From NCBI GenBank assembly GCA_903813345.2, contig CAIIXF020000001.1, positions 46,145,885 through 46,209,884 on the forward strand: DNA of 64,000 nt. The letters are read 5' to 3'. Positions 1 through 9,827 of the stretch are shown one piece after another (the first letter of the stretch is position 1; each line of letters starts with the position of its first letter). A program made the position numbers and the translations under genes. This DNA comes from Owenia fusiformis. Lineage: Eukaryota; Annelida; Polychaeta; Sabellida; Oweniidae. The notes beneath the pieces are model-generated. The model searched no databases. It was not told the origin of the DNA and saw only the letters and a list, made by a program, of their open reading frames with translations.

Positions 1-7
1 TACAGTA

Positions 8-244
8 CAGTTGGGGACAAAAATAAATGACAGGTCGATTTTCGATCACCATTTCCTAATTATGGTGGTCTGAAAGCCCATAATTTCCAATATTGTCTAG
101 ATACATATCCCTTAAAATTTGTATATTTTACATTTTGTATAATCTCATCCACTGATTTATGGCCTCTTGTAAATTCTCTTATTTTTAACATGGGAAATCC
201 TCACTTCAGCAAATCCACCTGTCATTTATTTATGTCCCCAACTG
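8..244. mobile_element. Short Tc1/mariner-type MITE
   Basis: Both ends carry a nearly perfect inverted repeat of about 28 bp beginning CAGTTGGGGACA (left end at 8, right end at 244). TA dinucleotides flank it at 6-7 and 245-246, as expected for TA target duplication. The 237 bp body has no coding potential. The family is inferred from the TA target and short TIRs. Confidence 0.75.
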
Positions 245-246
245 TA

Positions 247-1893
247 TGTTTGCATTTCTCTCTATTATTGCATTCTATTATATTAAGCATTGCATTCAAA
301 ATTAGGCATTGCATTCTATATTAGGCAATGCATTCTATATTGGGCAGTGAAACCTCGCAAAACATAACCTTGGTTTTGAAAAAACTGAGAGTGACACTTG
401 ACTTATTCATGACCATTTAGAAAAAATTTGAGAGACAACTTGCTATTATCACAGCATATGTCCGATGTAAATGCTATTATTACCAATGAGATCTATAATT
501 TATATGCATTAATATTAAATTATGAGTTATTCATTACTAAACCCTGAAATGGAAATACATAATTCCATTTGACAGCGAGCATCAGGTATAGGCAATTTTT
601 CAGAACGCTGCTTTAATTTGGCAACTTGAATGAAACTTTTATTAAGAAACTCATAAAAAGTAAATCTTTCAAAATGAGATTGCTCAGAATATGAAATAAT
701 ATCACGTGTAAGTACAATAGATTCCCTATGTAATATTCCTTGGAGTTATATCATCTCTAGTTGTTCTTGACTGGGGTTAGCAAAGGTCACAGGAAATCTG
801 TGATTAGTATTGTTTAATTATTTCGAGAATTGTGTATAATAAGGTGTCAATTACCTAAGGTGTCTCACCTCAGTTTGAACCCATCTTTCACTCATATTTC
901 AATGTGTAGTTAGTTATTCATAGGCAAGGTTAAATACATTTGATATCCTCCATATCTTCTTTCTTCAAAGTGTTTTGTCCACATGGCAATATTGGAAAAT
1001 ACACTCTACTATACCTTGTATTTGGTGTTCATGAGCAACCCATTTTGGGCTTATTAGTAATGATTACTATGTAGTTGTTTTTATTTGTCTGTTTCTTATT
1101 AATGGTTTATTGGTTGAATGTTAGATGAGCCTATGGGATTGACAAGGTGTCAGTCCATTGATCCATCTGTTCATTTAAATGCATTTCCAAACCTCTGTTG
1201 TATATGGCAATTAAGAAAGCACACGAGGCAACATGAATATTTCACAAACCAATTTAAAGATACTGTATACATGTATATAGTAATTTGGTAGATTAATAGC
1301 ATACATGTTGAGTGAGTAAAATCAGTGAACTGTGAAAACAAAGTAGATACAGTATGCACTGTGTATGAGTTATTTAATTTCCCCCATGTGTCACCCTTGA
1401 CAAGAGTAATCCCTTTTTGACCATGAAGTCTAGCCATGACTAAGCTATTTTCCATAGATCTCCTGACTTTAAGACTTTAGTAGATTTAATACATTCTTTA
1501 TGATGTTCTGTCCCAGGTTTGGTGATTCTTGTTATATACCCTGGAAATTTCTGTTCAGGTGGTTGCAAGTTGAATGGTGTAAAAAAAGTTTGAGTTAACT
1601 TGTTGGTTGGTTGGTTGGTTGGTTGGTTGGTTAACTTGGTGGTTTAGCAAATTAGCATGTATGTGGATCACTTATTTTAGTCAAGTGTAGGCAAGAAATG
1701 GGATGTAAAAGTAGGTACCACAATACTGTGATTTTTCATTGAGTCCAATGTTTCAGTTCTCAAAGGGATGATTTAATGTGCGAAAGAAATCAGGCTACCA
1801 CATGGAAAGAGATCATATTGGCTTGGACTCAAATTATTTTAACACTGGGATATATATTTTTCAATTGTAAATACTTTTTTTGGTGTTTTCTAG
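247..1893. other. Non-coding stretch, no gene seen
   Basis: This AT-rich sequence shows no exon with convincing splice sites and sensible amino-acid composition. It contains a (GGTT)n microsatellite at about 1601-1632. It probably is intron or upstream sequence of the plus-strand gene whose first visible exon starts at 1894. Confidence 0.5.
1601..1632. repeat. (GGTT)n microsatellite
   Basis: About eight uninterrupted GGTT tetranucleotides lie 260 bp upstream of the first visible exon of the left-hand gene. Confidence 0.9.
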
Positions 1894-2027
1894 AAGGTCG
1901 GGTGGTGATAGAACGTATGTTGGAGCAGATTGATGCAGAGAAATGGCGTCGACCTCTTAGGAACCTCCTAAGTGTGTACTACATGGAACAACCCATCAGA
2001 CAGGCCATTGGCTTTCTTACACATATG
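1894..2027 (+). CDS. Left gene, first visible exon
   Basis: The 134 nt exon follows a T-rich tract ending in TAG and is closed by the strong donor ATG|GTAAGT. It begins with two bases of a split codon and then encodes 44 residues, ending LTHM, in phase 0. Confidence 0.75.
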
Positions 2028-3749
2028 GTAAGTTGCTCAAATGTGTTATTTTAATTTGTATATCTTGATATTTTTAGAGGCTGGATCAAATGTCAATCTG
2101 GCATTTTCTACCAAATAATTGTAGATGGGGGTTAAAAGCCAGGTTTAGTTGGAAGTTAGTCAGAAAACTCTGTAGGGTGTTTGATAATAAGATTTATAAG
2201 ATAAAGGCATCCCAAAATATCCACTTCAATTTCTTTTGCCTTTTCCTAATACTGAAATGATATATGTTTATGTCAAAGGCTTTACTCCCCTTTGCCGAAA
2301 ATACATAAATTTAGAAATATAGACCGAAGAGCATGGGTAATATTGTTGAATACACCCCGCAGGGCTAGGCACAAACATTTTTGTATTACGAACGGCCGAA
2401 GGGAGTGTGGGGTTCGAAAGCTTTTGTGCCTAGCCCTAAGGGGTGTATTTGATGATATTTCACCTGCTCTGAGGTCTTTGTTTACAGTTTATAGAAGGCG
2501 TGAATTCAGTCATGTTCGATTAACATTAAAGCCCGAGCATAACATATAAAAGTGTTTCAGAAAATGTGATGATTAACGCAAGTAAGCAAATAAACAATTG
2601 TGTTTTCAGTTTGACCAAGCTGTCAGAATAGCCCATGCTGAAAGATCAATAGACCAACTTGTTGATCTTGATGTGTCGAGGGTGCCACCTATCTTCAACC
2701 TAGATCACTGGCATAGTTTGGTCCTAGCCCTAGGGTTTAACATTGAGGAGCCAGATACTTGTAAAAATATACGCGATGCTACAGTGTTTGTACCAGTTAG
2801 TATGAAGCCATGTGTACCTGAAGGCTTTCTACTTCTTTTGCAGTCATTAGCAGGTTGGTGGAATAATAATGAAATATAATTAAATGTTCACAAACACTGA
2901 GTTTTATTTGTTAAAAATACATCAACAACAACAAAATTGAAACATAAATACCAAAAATATAAGAAAGTTTTAAGTATGAGTTTCAGATAACGTAATGCAG
3001 TATTGGTGTGTAACATGGTTTGAATAGAATTCATCATAAAGTTAATGAATTACTATATATGAAATATGATATATGTTCCAGATCTAGGATTCTATGACAT
3101 TAGGACGTTATTGTCCTTAGACAAACAGCATGCCCAACTTCTACTGCATACAGTAAGTAATTCTCATTGTTATTATATCATATGTAATTTCTCCATAATA
3201 ATTCTTAAAAACTTAAATCACATATTATAACAAAGTTCAGTTGTGGGATATTAAAAGTCTCCTTGTAAAGAGACAGGCAGTATAATGGGTTGAAACATAC
3301 AGGGTCCTGATGCAAGACTTCCAATTTTCATGACACCAAAGATTTCTTTAGAAATTGCTATTTTATTTTTCTCTGAAAATATTAGCATCAACATAAATTC
3401 TATTGGAATTAAAAGATATTTTAAAACACTGAGTTCCTCCAGTGGCTCAATCATTGCTGTAATTGCTGAACTAGTATTGTGTTTATGTTCAATGTTTTTA
3501 CTCAATTTTTCTTTTCAGATAAGCGAAGTCAGTTCTTCATCCTCGGATATCTCACCATGGATAGGTCCCCTATGGGAGATGCATCAGGGCTTTCTAGAGA
3601 AGCTTGGTTTCACTCGTGTACAACAGGGTAGCAGGAAACATTTCACCTTTAATAATAATGCACCTACTGCAAAGTTGGTCAGGGTCTATAATGTACTCTG
3701 TGGAATGTACGGACATGTCAGTGAAATACTCACAGAAACATTTGTTTGA
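1894..3749 (+). CDS. 3' part of an unrecognised protein-coding gene (four exons)
   Basis: I do not recognise this protein. Four coding exons join in frame: 1894-2027 (acceptor TAG, donor ATG|GTAAGT, ends phase 0), 2610-2853 (ends phase 1), 3082-3152 (ends phase 0, donor ACA|GTAAGT) and 3519-3749 (stop TGA). They encode the last 225 or so residues. The first exon starts in phase 1, so at least one more exon lies upstream; I could not find it in 1-1893. The product looks soluble and helical, with no signal peptide, membrane segment or low-complexity tract in this part. It contains short runs such as WRRPLRNLLSVYYMEQ and DHWHSLVLALGF and a Ser-rich start to the last exon. All introns have canonical GT-AG borders. 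Gene structure is well supported; function is unknown. Confidence 0.8.
2349..2449. repeat. Inverted repeat (hairpin) in an intron
   Basis: Arms of about 26 bp containing GGGCTAGGCACAAA and its complement TTTGTGCCTAGCCC are separated by about 50 bp. The outer bases AATACACCCC and GGGGTGTATT also pair. It lies in the intron between 2027 and 2610 and is probably a short MITE. Confidence 0.75.
2610..2853 (+). CDS. Left gene, second visible exon
   Basis: The 244 nt exon is preceded by TTTTCAG. It encodes 81 residues and ends in phase 1 at GCAG|GTTGGT. It joins the previous exon in phase 0 and the next (3082) in phase 1 without a stop. Confidence 0.8.
3082..3152 (+). CDS. Left gene, third visible exon
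   Basis: This 71 nt exon follows GTTCCAG. With the split Asp codon it encodes DLGFYDIRTLLSLDKQHAQ and five further residues, then the donor ACA|GTAAGT. It is too short to stand out as an open frame; phase agreement on both sides supports it. Confidence 0.75.
3519..3749 (+). CDS. Left gene, terminal exon
   Basis: The exon follows CTTTTCAG and encodes 76 residues, starting ISEVSSSSSDISPW and ending TETFV before TGA at 3747-3749. A decayed second copy of its 3' half lies downstream at about 3801-3915. Confidence 0.8.
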   Translation: MSEVSSSSSDISPWIGPLWEMHQGFLEKLGFTRVQQGSRKHFTFNNNAPTAKLVRVYNVLCGMYGHVSEILTETFV

Positions 3750-3800
3750 GTCAGAGACGATGGAACTTTGTAATAGGAATATGAAATCAGCTAAATATAT

Positions 3801-3915
3801 AACAGGGTAGCGAAAAATATAGAACCAACAACAGGCAAATACTTCAAAGTCAGCTGGTCTCTATAATGTTCTCTGTGGATATTATGATCACCTACTTACA
3901 GAAACATTTTATGAT
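3801..3915 (+). pseudogene. Decayed partial duplicate of the terminal exon
   Basis: From AACAGGGTAGC to ACAGAAACATTT this stretch parallels 3622-3745 of the terminal exon, sharing landmarks such as GTCTATAATGT versus CTCTATAATGT and CTCTGTGGA. Substitutions and small gaps destroy the frame. It sits in the probable 3' untranslated region and looks like an old tandem duplication with an offset of about 179 bp. Confidence 0.6.
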
Positions 3916-4465
3916 TAAAAAGGGATGCCAAATCTTAATCCAAATATATAAAAGAAAGTAGACACAAATGAATTGTTTGATATGGCACAACAACCATTTA
4001 CTGAATCCTAAGTTTGAAGATAAGTGAAGATAAATTTGACCACATAAAGATGCAGAGTGTGTATATTTTATGCAGTATCTCTAAAAGCCCTACATTCATA
4101 TTTGCATTCTAGGATTATAAGGATATGTTTCATTACCTCTAGGACTAACAGATCTAAATAAACTCTGCTCCAATTTATTTGATCTCATTATGGAGGAATG
4201 TATTTTTTAATAGTTTGTTTTTAAAATCACTTTTGGGCTTTTATGTACAAAATCTGGATGGTTTAGATTTTTGTTAAGTGTGTACTTTTTGTTATTGTTA
4301 ACTGTTTAGTGTATAGGACACATACTGTATATTCTTTCAATATGACTACAATATTCAAGTGACTATATTTTGAAATTAGTCAAAGTGAATGAATGTACCA
4401 TGTGGCGGATGGGTACTTGATGTGAAATAATGGATCAGACCAAAATATTTAAAAATGTGGAGTAT
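3916..4465. other. Probable 3' UTR or intergenic sequence
   Basis: AT-rich, with no open frame or repeat of note. An AATAAA hexamer near 4157 could serve the left gene, but no polyadenylation site can be assigned from sequence alone. Confidence 0.4.
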
Positions 4466-4800
4466 ATACAGTGTGTTCAAGTAGTCATTAGACATTTTCA
4501 ATGGAGTAAAGGTTGTTCAAGAAGTCATTAGACATTTTCAATGGAGTAAAGGTTGTTCAAGAAGTCATTAAACATTTTAAATGGATCACAGGTTGTTCAA
4601 GAAGTCATTAGACAGTGTTAGACATTTTAAATGGATCACAGGGTGTTCAAGAAGTCATTAGACCTTCTCAATGGAGTACAGGGTGTTCAAGAAGTCATTA
4701 GACATTTTCACTTTTAATGGATCACAGGGTGTTCAAGAGGTCATTAGATCTTCTCAATGGAGTACAGGGTGTTCAAAAAGTCATTAGACATTTTCCAAGA
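4466..4800. repeat. Tandem array of a 40-56 bp unit derived from a transposon end
   Basis: About eight units of the form TGTTCAAGAAGTCATTAGAC, followed by CATTTTCAATGGAGTA, repeat head to tail, with variants of 40 to 56 bp. Several units begin CAGGGTGTTCAA, which resembles mariner-type terminal repeats. The array may have arisen by amplification of one transposon end (inference). Confidence 0.85.
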
Positions 4801-6190
4801 AGATACTCAATAACCTTTAGATGAATGTTTCAGGAACTTGGTACATAATTTACAAATATAATGTTATCTCAATCCTATAGAATCATTGGGATTCATATAT
4901 GAAGATACAGAGTAAAAACACCTCTACGCAGGGAACGCCTCTCTAAATAGAAGTATTGTTAATGAATCCTCTCTGTAATATAAAGAACACAGGTCCTAAT
5001 GGGACAATTTAAGCATGTACATTGAGCTTTCCATGTTCATAGGTTTTCCTTTAATTCACTTTGCTGACAACAAGTATTATTATGTAATCATAATCTAGTC
5101 CTTAAACTACAGTTCTTGTACTTTATATAATGAGTATATAATTTATGAATTAAGTTTGTATATGTTATTTGTATATTATAAATAATAAATTGTATGTTTT
5201 ATTCATATTTTTATTTATGCAGGGGTTCAAAACATGAAAACTAAGCTTTGACACAGAGCATAAAAATCAAACAAATGCAATATGCAACGTTATAAGATGT
5301 TATTTAGTGGAGTATTAAAAAGTAAAATAAGAATCAGCCAAGTATCGGATAATTTCAAATCAAAATTAAGCATTGTACCAATCTAGTCTATTATCAGTTA
5401 TCATGATTATCAGAGTCTCAATACACTAAAGGTATTGAGGAGGTTATCTTATTCTTCAAATCTACTGAACAAGAGAGTAATTTTCATACAAGTGTTGTGA
5501 TACAGGTGAGACTATCTGTAATAGAATGATAGATGTACTTCAGCACAAGCAATGACATTCATAACTTACAATAGATAATGTGAGGACAATGGGTTTGATT
5601 GTAAACATTTGAATGGAAAAATTCCTTCAATAATAATACTGATGAATAACATTGATAATCTCAAAATTGAGGAATATTACTCAAATCAAAGGAATTGGAA
5701 ATGAAGGGAAATGAACCAGTTATCTGGCAATTATGGCTTTATATTGCTTGAGAAAATCAATGTCAAATCAATGTTGATTTCTTGTTAAACAACATTGAGA
5801 ACTTTTTGCTTTGTATTTGAGTCTTTGTTCTTATTGAAAATATTTAATATTTTTATTTTTGACTCCAATGTCTTACAAATGAATTAATTGTTAACACTTA
5901 AGTATATTGTTGTAAACAATTAGTAGAATTGTTGAGGTTTTAGTTCAGTTAAACCCTTGTTCTAATGTAAAATCATTACATCTGATTTGGTGTGAAGTTG
6001 AATGAATAAAAGTGTGACCTAAAAGAAGAATGAATTTTGTGATTTTTCACTATAATTTGCAAGATTATGCAACAAATCTGCAAGATTTTTTGTGTACAAT
6101 AAGGTACTCACTCTACTAATTATAATTAGATATAAAAGAAAAAATACATGTAGTCCATACATGAGATGGTCATGAAGGAACAGAGACAAG
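4801..6190. other. Intergenic, nothing recognised
   Basis: AT-rich non-coding sequence between the left gene and the foldback at 6192. No conserved open frame, RNA gene or clear repeat was found. Confidence 0.4.
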
Positions 6191-6191
6191 T

Positions 6192-6853
6192 AAAGGATTG
6201 GTATCGATATGGAGAACTGAATTCAACAATGTTTTTCTCTTAAACCAATTATTGAAAACATTCTGTAAAAAAACACGGTCCTTTATGACAACAATTTAAT
6301 GCAAAAATTATTTATATATATTTTATATATCTGTTTTTGTTAACATTTTTTGTATTTTAGTGCAATTGTTTTTTGTTCCTTTTTACCATTTCTTGAGAAT
6401 GAAATAAAATATCTTTCTGAAGCTTGTTTGAACAAAATAACATATACAACATTTTCTTAGTCATTTAGTCATTAGACTTCCCAATATTATAGTTGTACAA
6501 AGGAAATTTTGGTAGATTTAATAAAAAGTATTCAAAAAGTTAAAACAAAAACCCCCGAAATAGATAAAAACTAAGATAAACCTTTAATTTCATCAACAAG
6601 ATACTTTTTTTAAATCAACCAAACTTTCCTTTGTAAAATTACAATTTTGAGAGACATAAAAAAATGTTTCATTATATTCCGAACATATGATACCAAGAAC
6701 AAAAGAATTGTCCGATGTGTTTTCTAAAACAAAAAAGAGAAAAGTATATATATCTATTTTAAATTATATTGTTACCATTCAAAAGATTTTTTTATGACTG
6801 GTTTAAGAGAAACGTGTGTTCAAAAAGTTCGCCATATCGATACCCATCCTTTG
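6192..6853. mobile_element. Foldback element of about 660 bp
   Basis: The outer arms pair (GGATTGGTATCGATATGG at the left, CCATATCGATACCCATCC at the right). Pairing continues with mismatches through CTCTTAAACCA / TGGTTTAAGAG towards a centre near 6545. No coding remnant was seen. Exact ends and target duplication are unclear. Confidence 0.6.
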
Positions 6854-7201
6854 AACAAAAATTGTCACAATTTCACAATATGTTTTGCAATTATCATGTC
6901 TATTTTCTGAGTTAAACAGTTCTTAAATTTACTTCTCTATTTAATCAGATGTGTTTTTTTATCATAAAATAAAATCATTATTGTAAGAAAGAAAATTACA
7001 AATAAAGATGTAAGAAAAGTTGGGATGAAAAAAATTGTTTCCAACATTTTATTCTTTCAATCTTGTCTACAGCAAATATTTGCAGTTTAAAAGATGGCAG
7101 CACAATCAATAATAATGAGTTTTGAAAACTGAGTATTGCATCAGCCCCTTTGATTGCAATCCAAGTCAATAAACCTACACTTACAATTGTATCCTTATAA
7201 C

Positions 7202-7273
7202 AGCAGAGTGGCGCAGTGGAAGCGTGCTGGGCCCATAACCCAGAGGTCCGAGGATCGAAACCTTGCTCTGCTA
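7202..7273 (+). tRNA. Initiator tRNA-Met (CAU), copy 1
   Basis: This is a 72 nt gene with acceptor stem AGCAGAG/CTCTGCT, discriminator A, anticodon loop around CATAACC with anticodon CAT, and T loop ATCGAAA. The A1-U72 pair, three G-C pairs in the anticodon stem (GGG/CCC) and A-containing T loop are hallmarks of eukaryotic initiators. The A box (TGGCGCAGTGG) and B box (GGATCGAAACC) match Pol III promoters. A T run follows downstream. No intron. Confidence 0.96.
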
Positions 7274-8182
7274 ATAATTTTTTACTTTATTTTACAAAAT
7301 TGTCTATTCAACATTTTTGAATAATTTTTGCAAAATCAATAATTTCATAAAACAAGAGTGTGTTGTTGTAACTTTGCAATTTCCAAAAGAAAAATGATTT
7401 AGAAATAAAGGAGAAATCTTTTATTTTTTTAATTGTTTGAACCATCTTTATTTTGACATGAAAACTATAATGTGGTTCTCAGATTGTATGCTAAAGGTCA
7501 AATGGGTACCTTTTGTATATTAGGCCTTATGTATGATAATAGCAAGTTGAAAAACTGTTGAGCTTAAGGTACTGGTGGAACAAAAACATATTTGAAAAAG
7601 TTGCTATACCTGCACATGTTATTTTCTGGTACAAAATAAAGTATGAAGGCATGTGTGTTTTTTCTTGCTTTTCAGGAAAGTATTGCCTTGTTTTAGTATA
7701 TCTGGTAAGAGGTCACCAATGATTCAATTTAATTTACAGAGTAATCTCTTAATTCAGATTTGGTATTGTTTTAAATTGATCTCTACTCAGAAATGATCTG
7801 TTAATAAAAATAACCTAATCGGTGATGCATTGCAGGGGCGTAGCCAGCTTTCAGTCAGGGGGGTGCGATCGCCGAAAATTTTTCAGTTTTCGGTCAGGGG
7901 GGGTGTGATTTTGCCATAAGCAACACAAAAAATTAAGATTTCTTTTGAATTTTACAAAAATTGATGCAACTTCCTTCAAAATTGAGCTAGAAGCTTCAAA
8001 TAAAAAGCATTTTAAAGCTCTTTTCTACCTCTATCCAATGGTCATATTTTCAAAGGTTATGGGGGGGGGTGCGATCGCACCCATCGCACCCCCCCCCCTG
8101 GCTACGCCCATGCATTGTTGGTGTTGCATCAGTTAACTTGTGATTCCAGTTAAGAAAACAATTGAGGTCTATATAAAATGAC
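7274..8182. repeat. Large spacer unit of the tRNA cluster
   Basis: The sequence after tRNA copy 1 (7274-7832) is repeated after copy 2 (8255 to about 8813) with high identity, so a segment of about 600-700 bp including the tRNA was duplicated. The first unit is longer because the element at 7833-8109 is inserted in it. No coding content. Confidence 0.85.
7833..8109. mobile_element. Short TIR element (hAT-like MITE) with empty-site paralogue
   Basis: The element starts CAGGGGCGTAGCCAG and ends CTGGCTACGCCC. The 8 bp ATGCATTG is duplicated exactly at 7825-7832 and 8110-8117. The paralogous spacer after tRNA copy 2 has a single ATGCATTG and no insertion, giving a natural empty site. An 8 bp duplication and CAGGG terminus fit the hAT superfamily. 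No transposase is present. Confidence 0.85.
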
Positions 8183-8254
8183 AGCAGAGTGGCGCAGTGG
8201 AAGCGTGCTGGGCCCATAACCCAGAGGTCCGAGGATCGAAACCTTGCTCTGCTA
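8183..8254 (+). tRNA. Initiator tRNA-Met (CAU), copy 2
   Basis: Identical in sequence to copy 1 over all 72 nt, with intact A and B boxes. It lies 981 bp downstream of copy 1, separated by the large spacer. Confidence 0.96.
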
Positions 8255-8881
8255 ATTATTTTCTTACTTTATTTTACAAAATTCTCTATACAACATTTTT
8301 GAATAATTTTTGCAAAATCAATAATTTCATAAAACAAGAGTGTGTTGTTGTAACTTTACAATTTCCAAAAGTAAAATGATTTAGAAATAAAGGAGAAATC
8401 TTTTATTTTTTTAATTGTTTGAACCATCTTTATTTTGACATGAAAACTATAATGTGGTTCTCAGATTGTATGCTAAAGGTCAAATGGGTACCTTTTGTAT
8501 ATTAGGCCTTATGTATGATAATAGCAAGTTGAAAAACTATTGAGCTTAAGGTACTGGTTGAACAAAAACATATTTGAAAAAGTTGCTATACCTGCACATG
8601 TTATTTTCTGGTACAAAATAAAGTATGAAGGCATGTGTGTTTTTTCTTGCTTTTTCAGGAAAGTATCATTACATTGCCTTGTTTTAGTAAAGAGGTTACC
8701 AATGATTCAATTTAATTTAGATTAGTAATCTCTTGTCTCAGATTTTGGGATTGTTTTAAATTGATCTCTACTCAGAAGTAATCTGTTAATAAAGATTACC
8801 TCATCTGTGATGCATTGTTTGTGTTGCATCAGTTAACTTGTGATTCCAATTAAGAAAACAATTGAGGTAAAATAATATGAC

Positions 8882-8950
8882 AGCAGAGTGCAGTGGAAGC
8901 GTGCTGGGCCCATAACCCAGAGGTCCGAGGATCGAAACCTTGCTCTGCTA
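8882..8950 (+). pseudogene. Initiator tRNA-Met copy 3 with 3 nt A-box deletion
   Basis: This copy is 69 nt. Compared with the other copies it lacks three bases in the D arm, reading AGAGTGCAGTGG instead of AGAGTGGCGCAGTGG. The loss removes part of the A box and of the D stem, so transcription and folding are probably impaired. The rest, including the anticodon CAT and the B box, is identical to the functional copies. Confidence 0.85.
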
Positions 8951-9070
8951 ATTATTTTCTTACTTTATTTTACAAAATTCTCTATACAACATTTTTGAAT
9001 AATTTTTGCAAAATCAATAATTTCATAAAACAAGAGTGTGTTGTTGTTACTTTGGAATTGACGAATTAAC

Positions 9071-9142
9071 AGCAGAGTGGCGCAGTGGAAGCGTGCTGGG
9101 CCCATAACCCAGAGGTCCGAGGATCGAAACCTTGCTCTGCTA
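9071..9142 (+). tRNA. Initiator tRNA-Met (CAU), copy 4
   Basis: An intact 72 nt copy and the first intact member of the regular tandem array. The following spacer of about 120 bp ends GGAATTGACGAATTAAC. Confidence 0.96.
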
Positions 9143-9262
9143 ATTATTTTCTTACTTTATTTTACAAAATTCTCTATACAACATTTTTGAATAATTTTTG
9201 CAAAATCAATAATTTCATAAAACAAGAGTGTGTTGTTGTTACTTTGGAATTGACGAATTAAC

Positions 9263-9334
9263 AGCAGAGTGGCGCAGTGGAAGCGTGCTGGGCCCATAAC
9301 CCAGAGGTCCGAGGATCGAAACCTTGCTCTGCTA
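9263..9334 (+). tRNA. Initiator tRNA-Met (CAU), copy 5
   Basis: An intact 72 nt copy, 192 bp after copy 4, with identical acceptor stem, anticodon and promoter boxes. Confidence 0.96.
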
Positions 9335-9451
9335 ATTATTTTCTTACTTTATTTTTCAAAATTCTCTATACAACATTTTTGAATAATTTTTGCAAAATCA
9401 ATAATTTCATAAAACAAGAGTGTGTTGTTACTTTGGAATTGACGAATTAAC

Positions 9452-9523
9452 AGCAGAGTGGCGCAGTGGAAGCGTGCTGGGCCCATAACCCAGAGGTCCG
9501 AGGATCGAAACCTTGCTCTGCTA
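9452..9523 (+). tRNA. Initiator tRNA-Met (CAU), copy 6
   Basis: An intact 72 nt copy, 189 bp after copy 5. The spacer is 3 bp shorter through loss of one GTT/TTG triplet. Confidence 0.96.
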
Positions 9524-9643
9524 ATAATTTTCTTACTTTATTTTACAAAATTCTCTATACAACATTTTTGAATAATTTTTGCAAAATCAATAATTTCATA
9601 AAACAAGAGTGTGTTGTTGTTACTTTGGAATTGACGAATTAAC

Positions 9644-9715
9644 AGCAGAGTGGCGCAGTGGAAGCGTGCTGGGCCCATAACCCAGAGGTCCGAGGATCGA
9701 AACCTTGCTCTGCTA
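9644..9715 (+). tRNA. Initiator tRNA-Met (CAU), copy 7
   Basis: An intact 72 nt copy, 192 bp after copy 6, and the last complete member of the array. Confidence 0.96.
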
Positions 9716-9812
9716 ATAATTTTCTTACTTTATTTTACAAAATTCTCTATACAACATTTTTGAATAATTTTTGCAAAATCAATAATTTCATAAAACAAGA
9801 GTGTGTTGTTGT

Positions 9813-9827
9813 AACCTTGCTCTGCTA
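9813..9827 (+). pseudogene. 3' remnant of an initiator tRNA copy
   Basis: After the spacer of copy 7 the sequence jumps directly to AACCTTGCTCTGCTA, the last 15 nt of the tRNA. This marks the downstream edge of the array and suggests deletion of most of an eighth copy. Confidence 0.8.

Larger units (their letters stand above)
8882..9827. repeat. Tandem array of about 190 bp tRNA units
   Basis: Five head-to-tail units of 189-192 bp each hold one initiator tRNA plus the same spacer. Near identity of the spacers indicates recent amplification or ongoing homogenisation by unequal exchange. Confidence 0.9.

Noticed and set aside
2292-2549. 85-codon frame within an intron
   Set aside because: It spans the hairpin at 2349-2449 and lies between two well-supported splice sites.
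3251-3505. Antisense 84-codon frame
   Set aside because: It lies opposite the intron preceding the terminal exon; no independent support.
8882-9827. Regular repeats of about 190 bp resembling a CRISPR array
   Set aside because: The repeat contains a full tRNA gene, the spacers are identical rather than unique, and the genome is eukaryotic.
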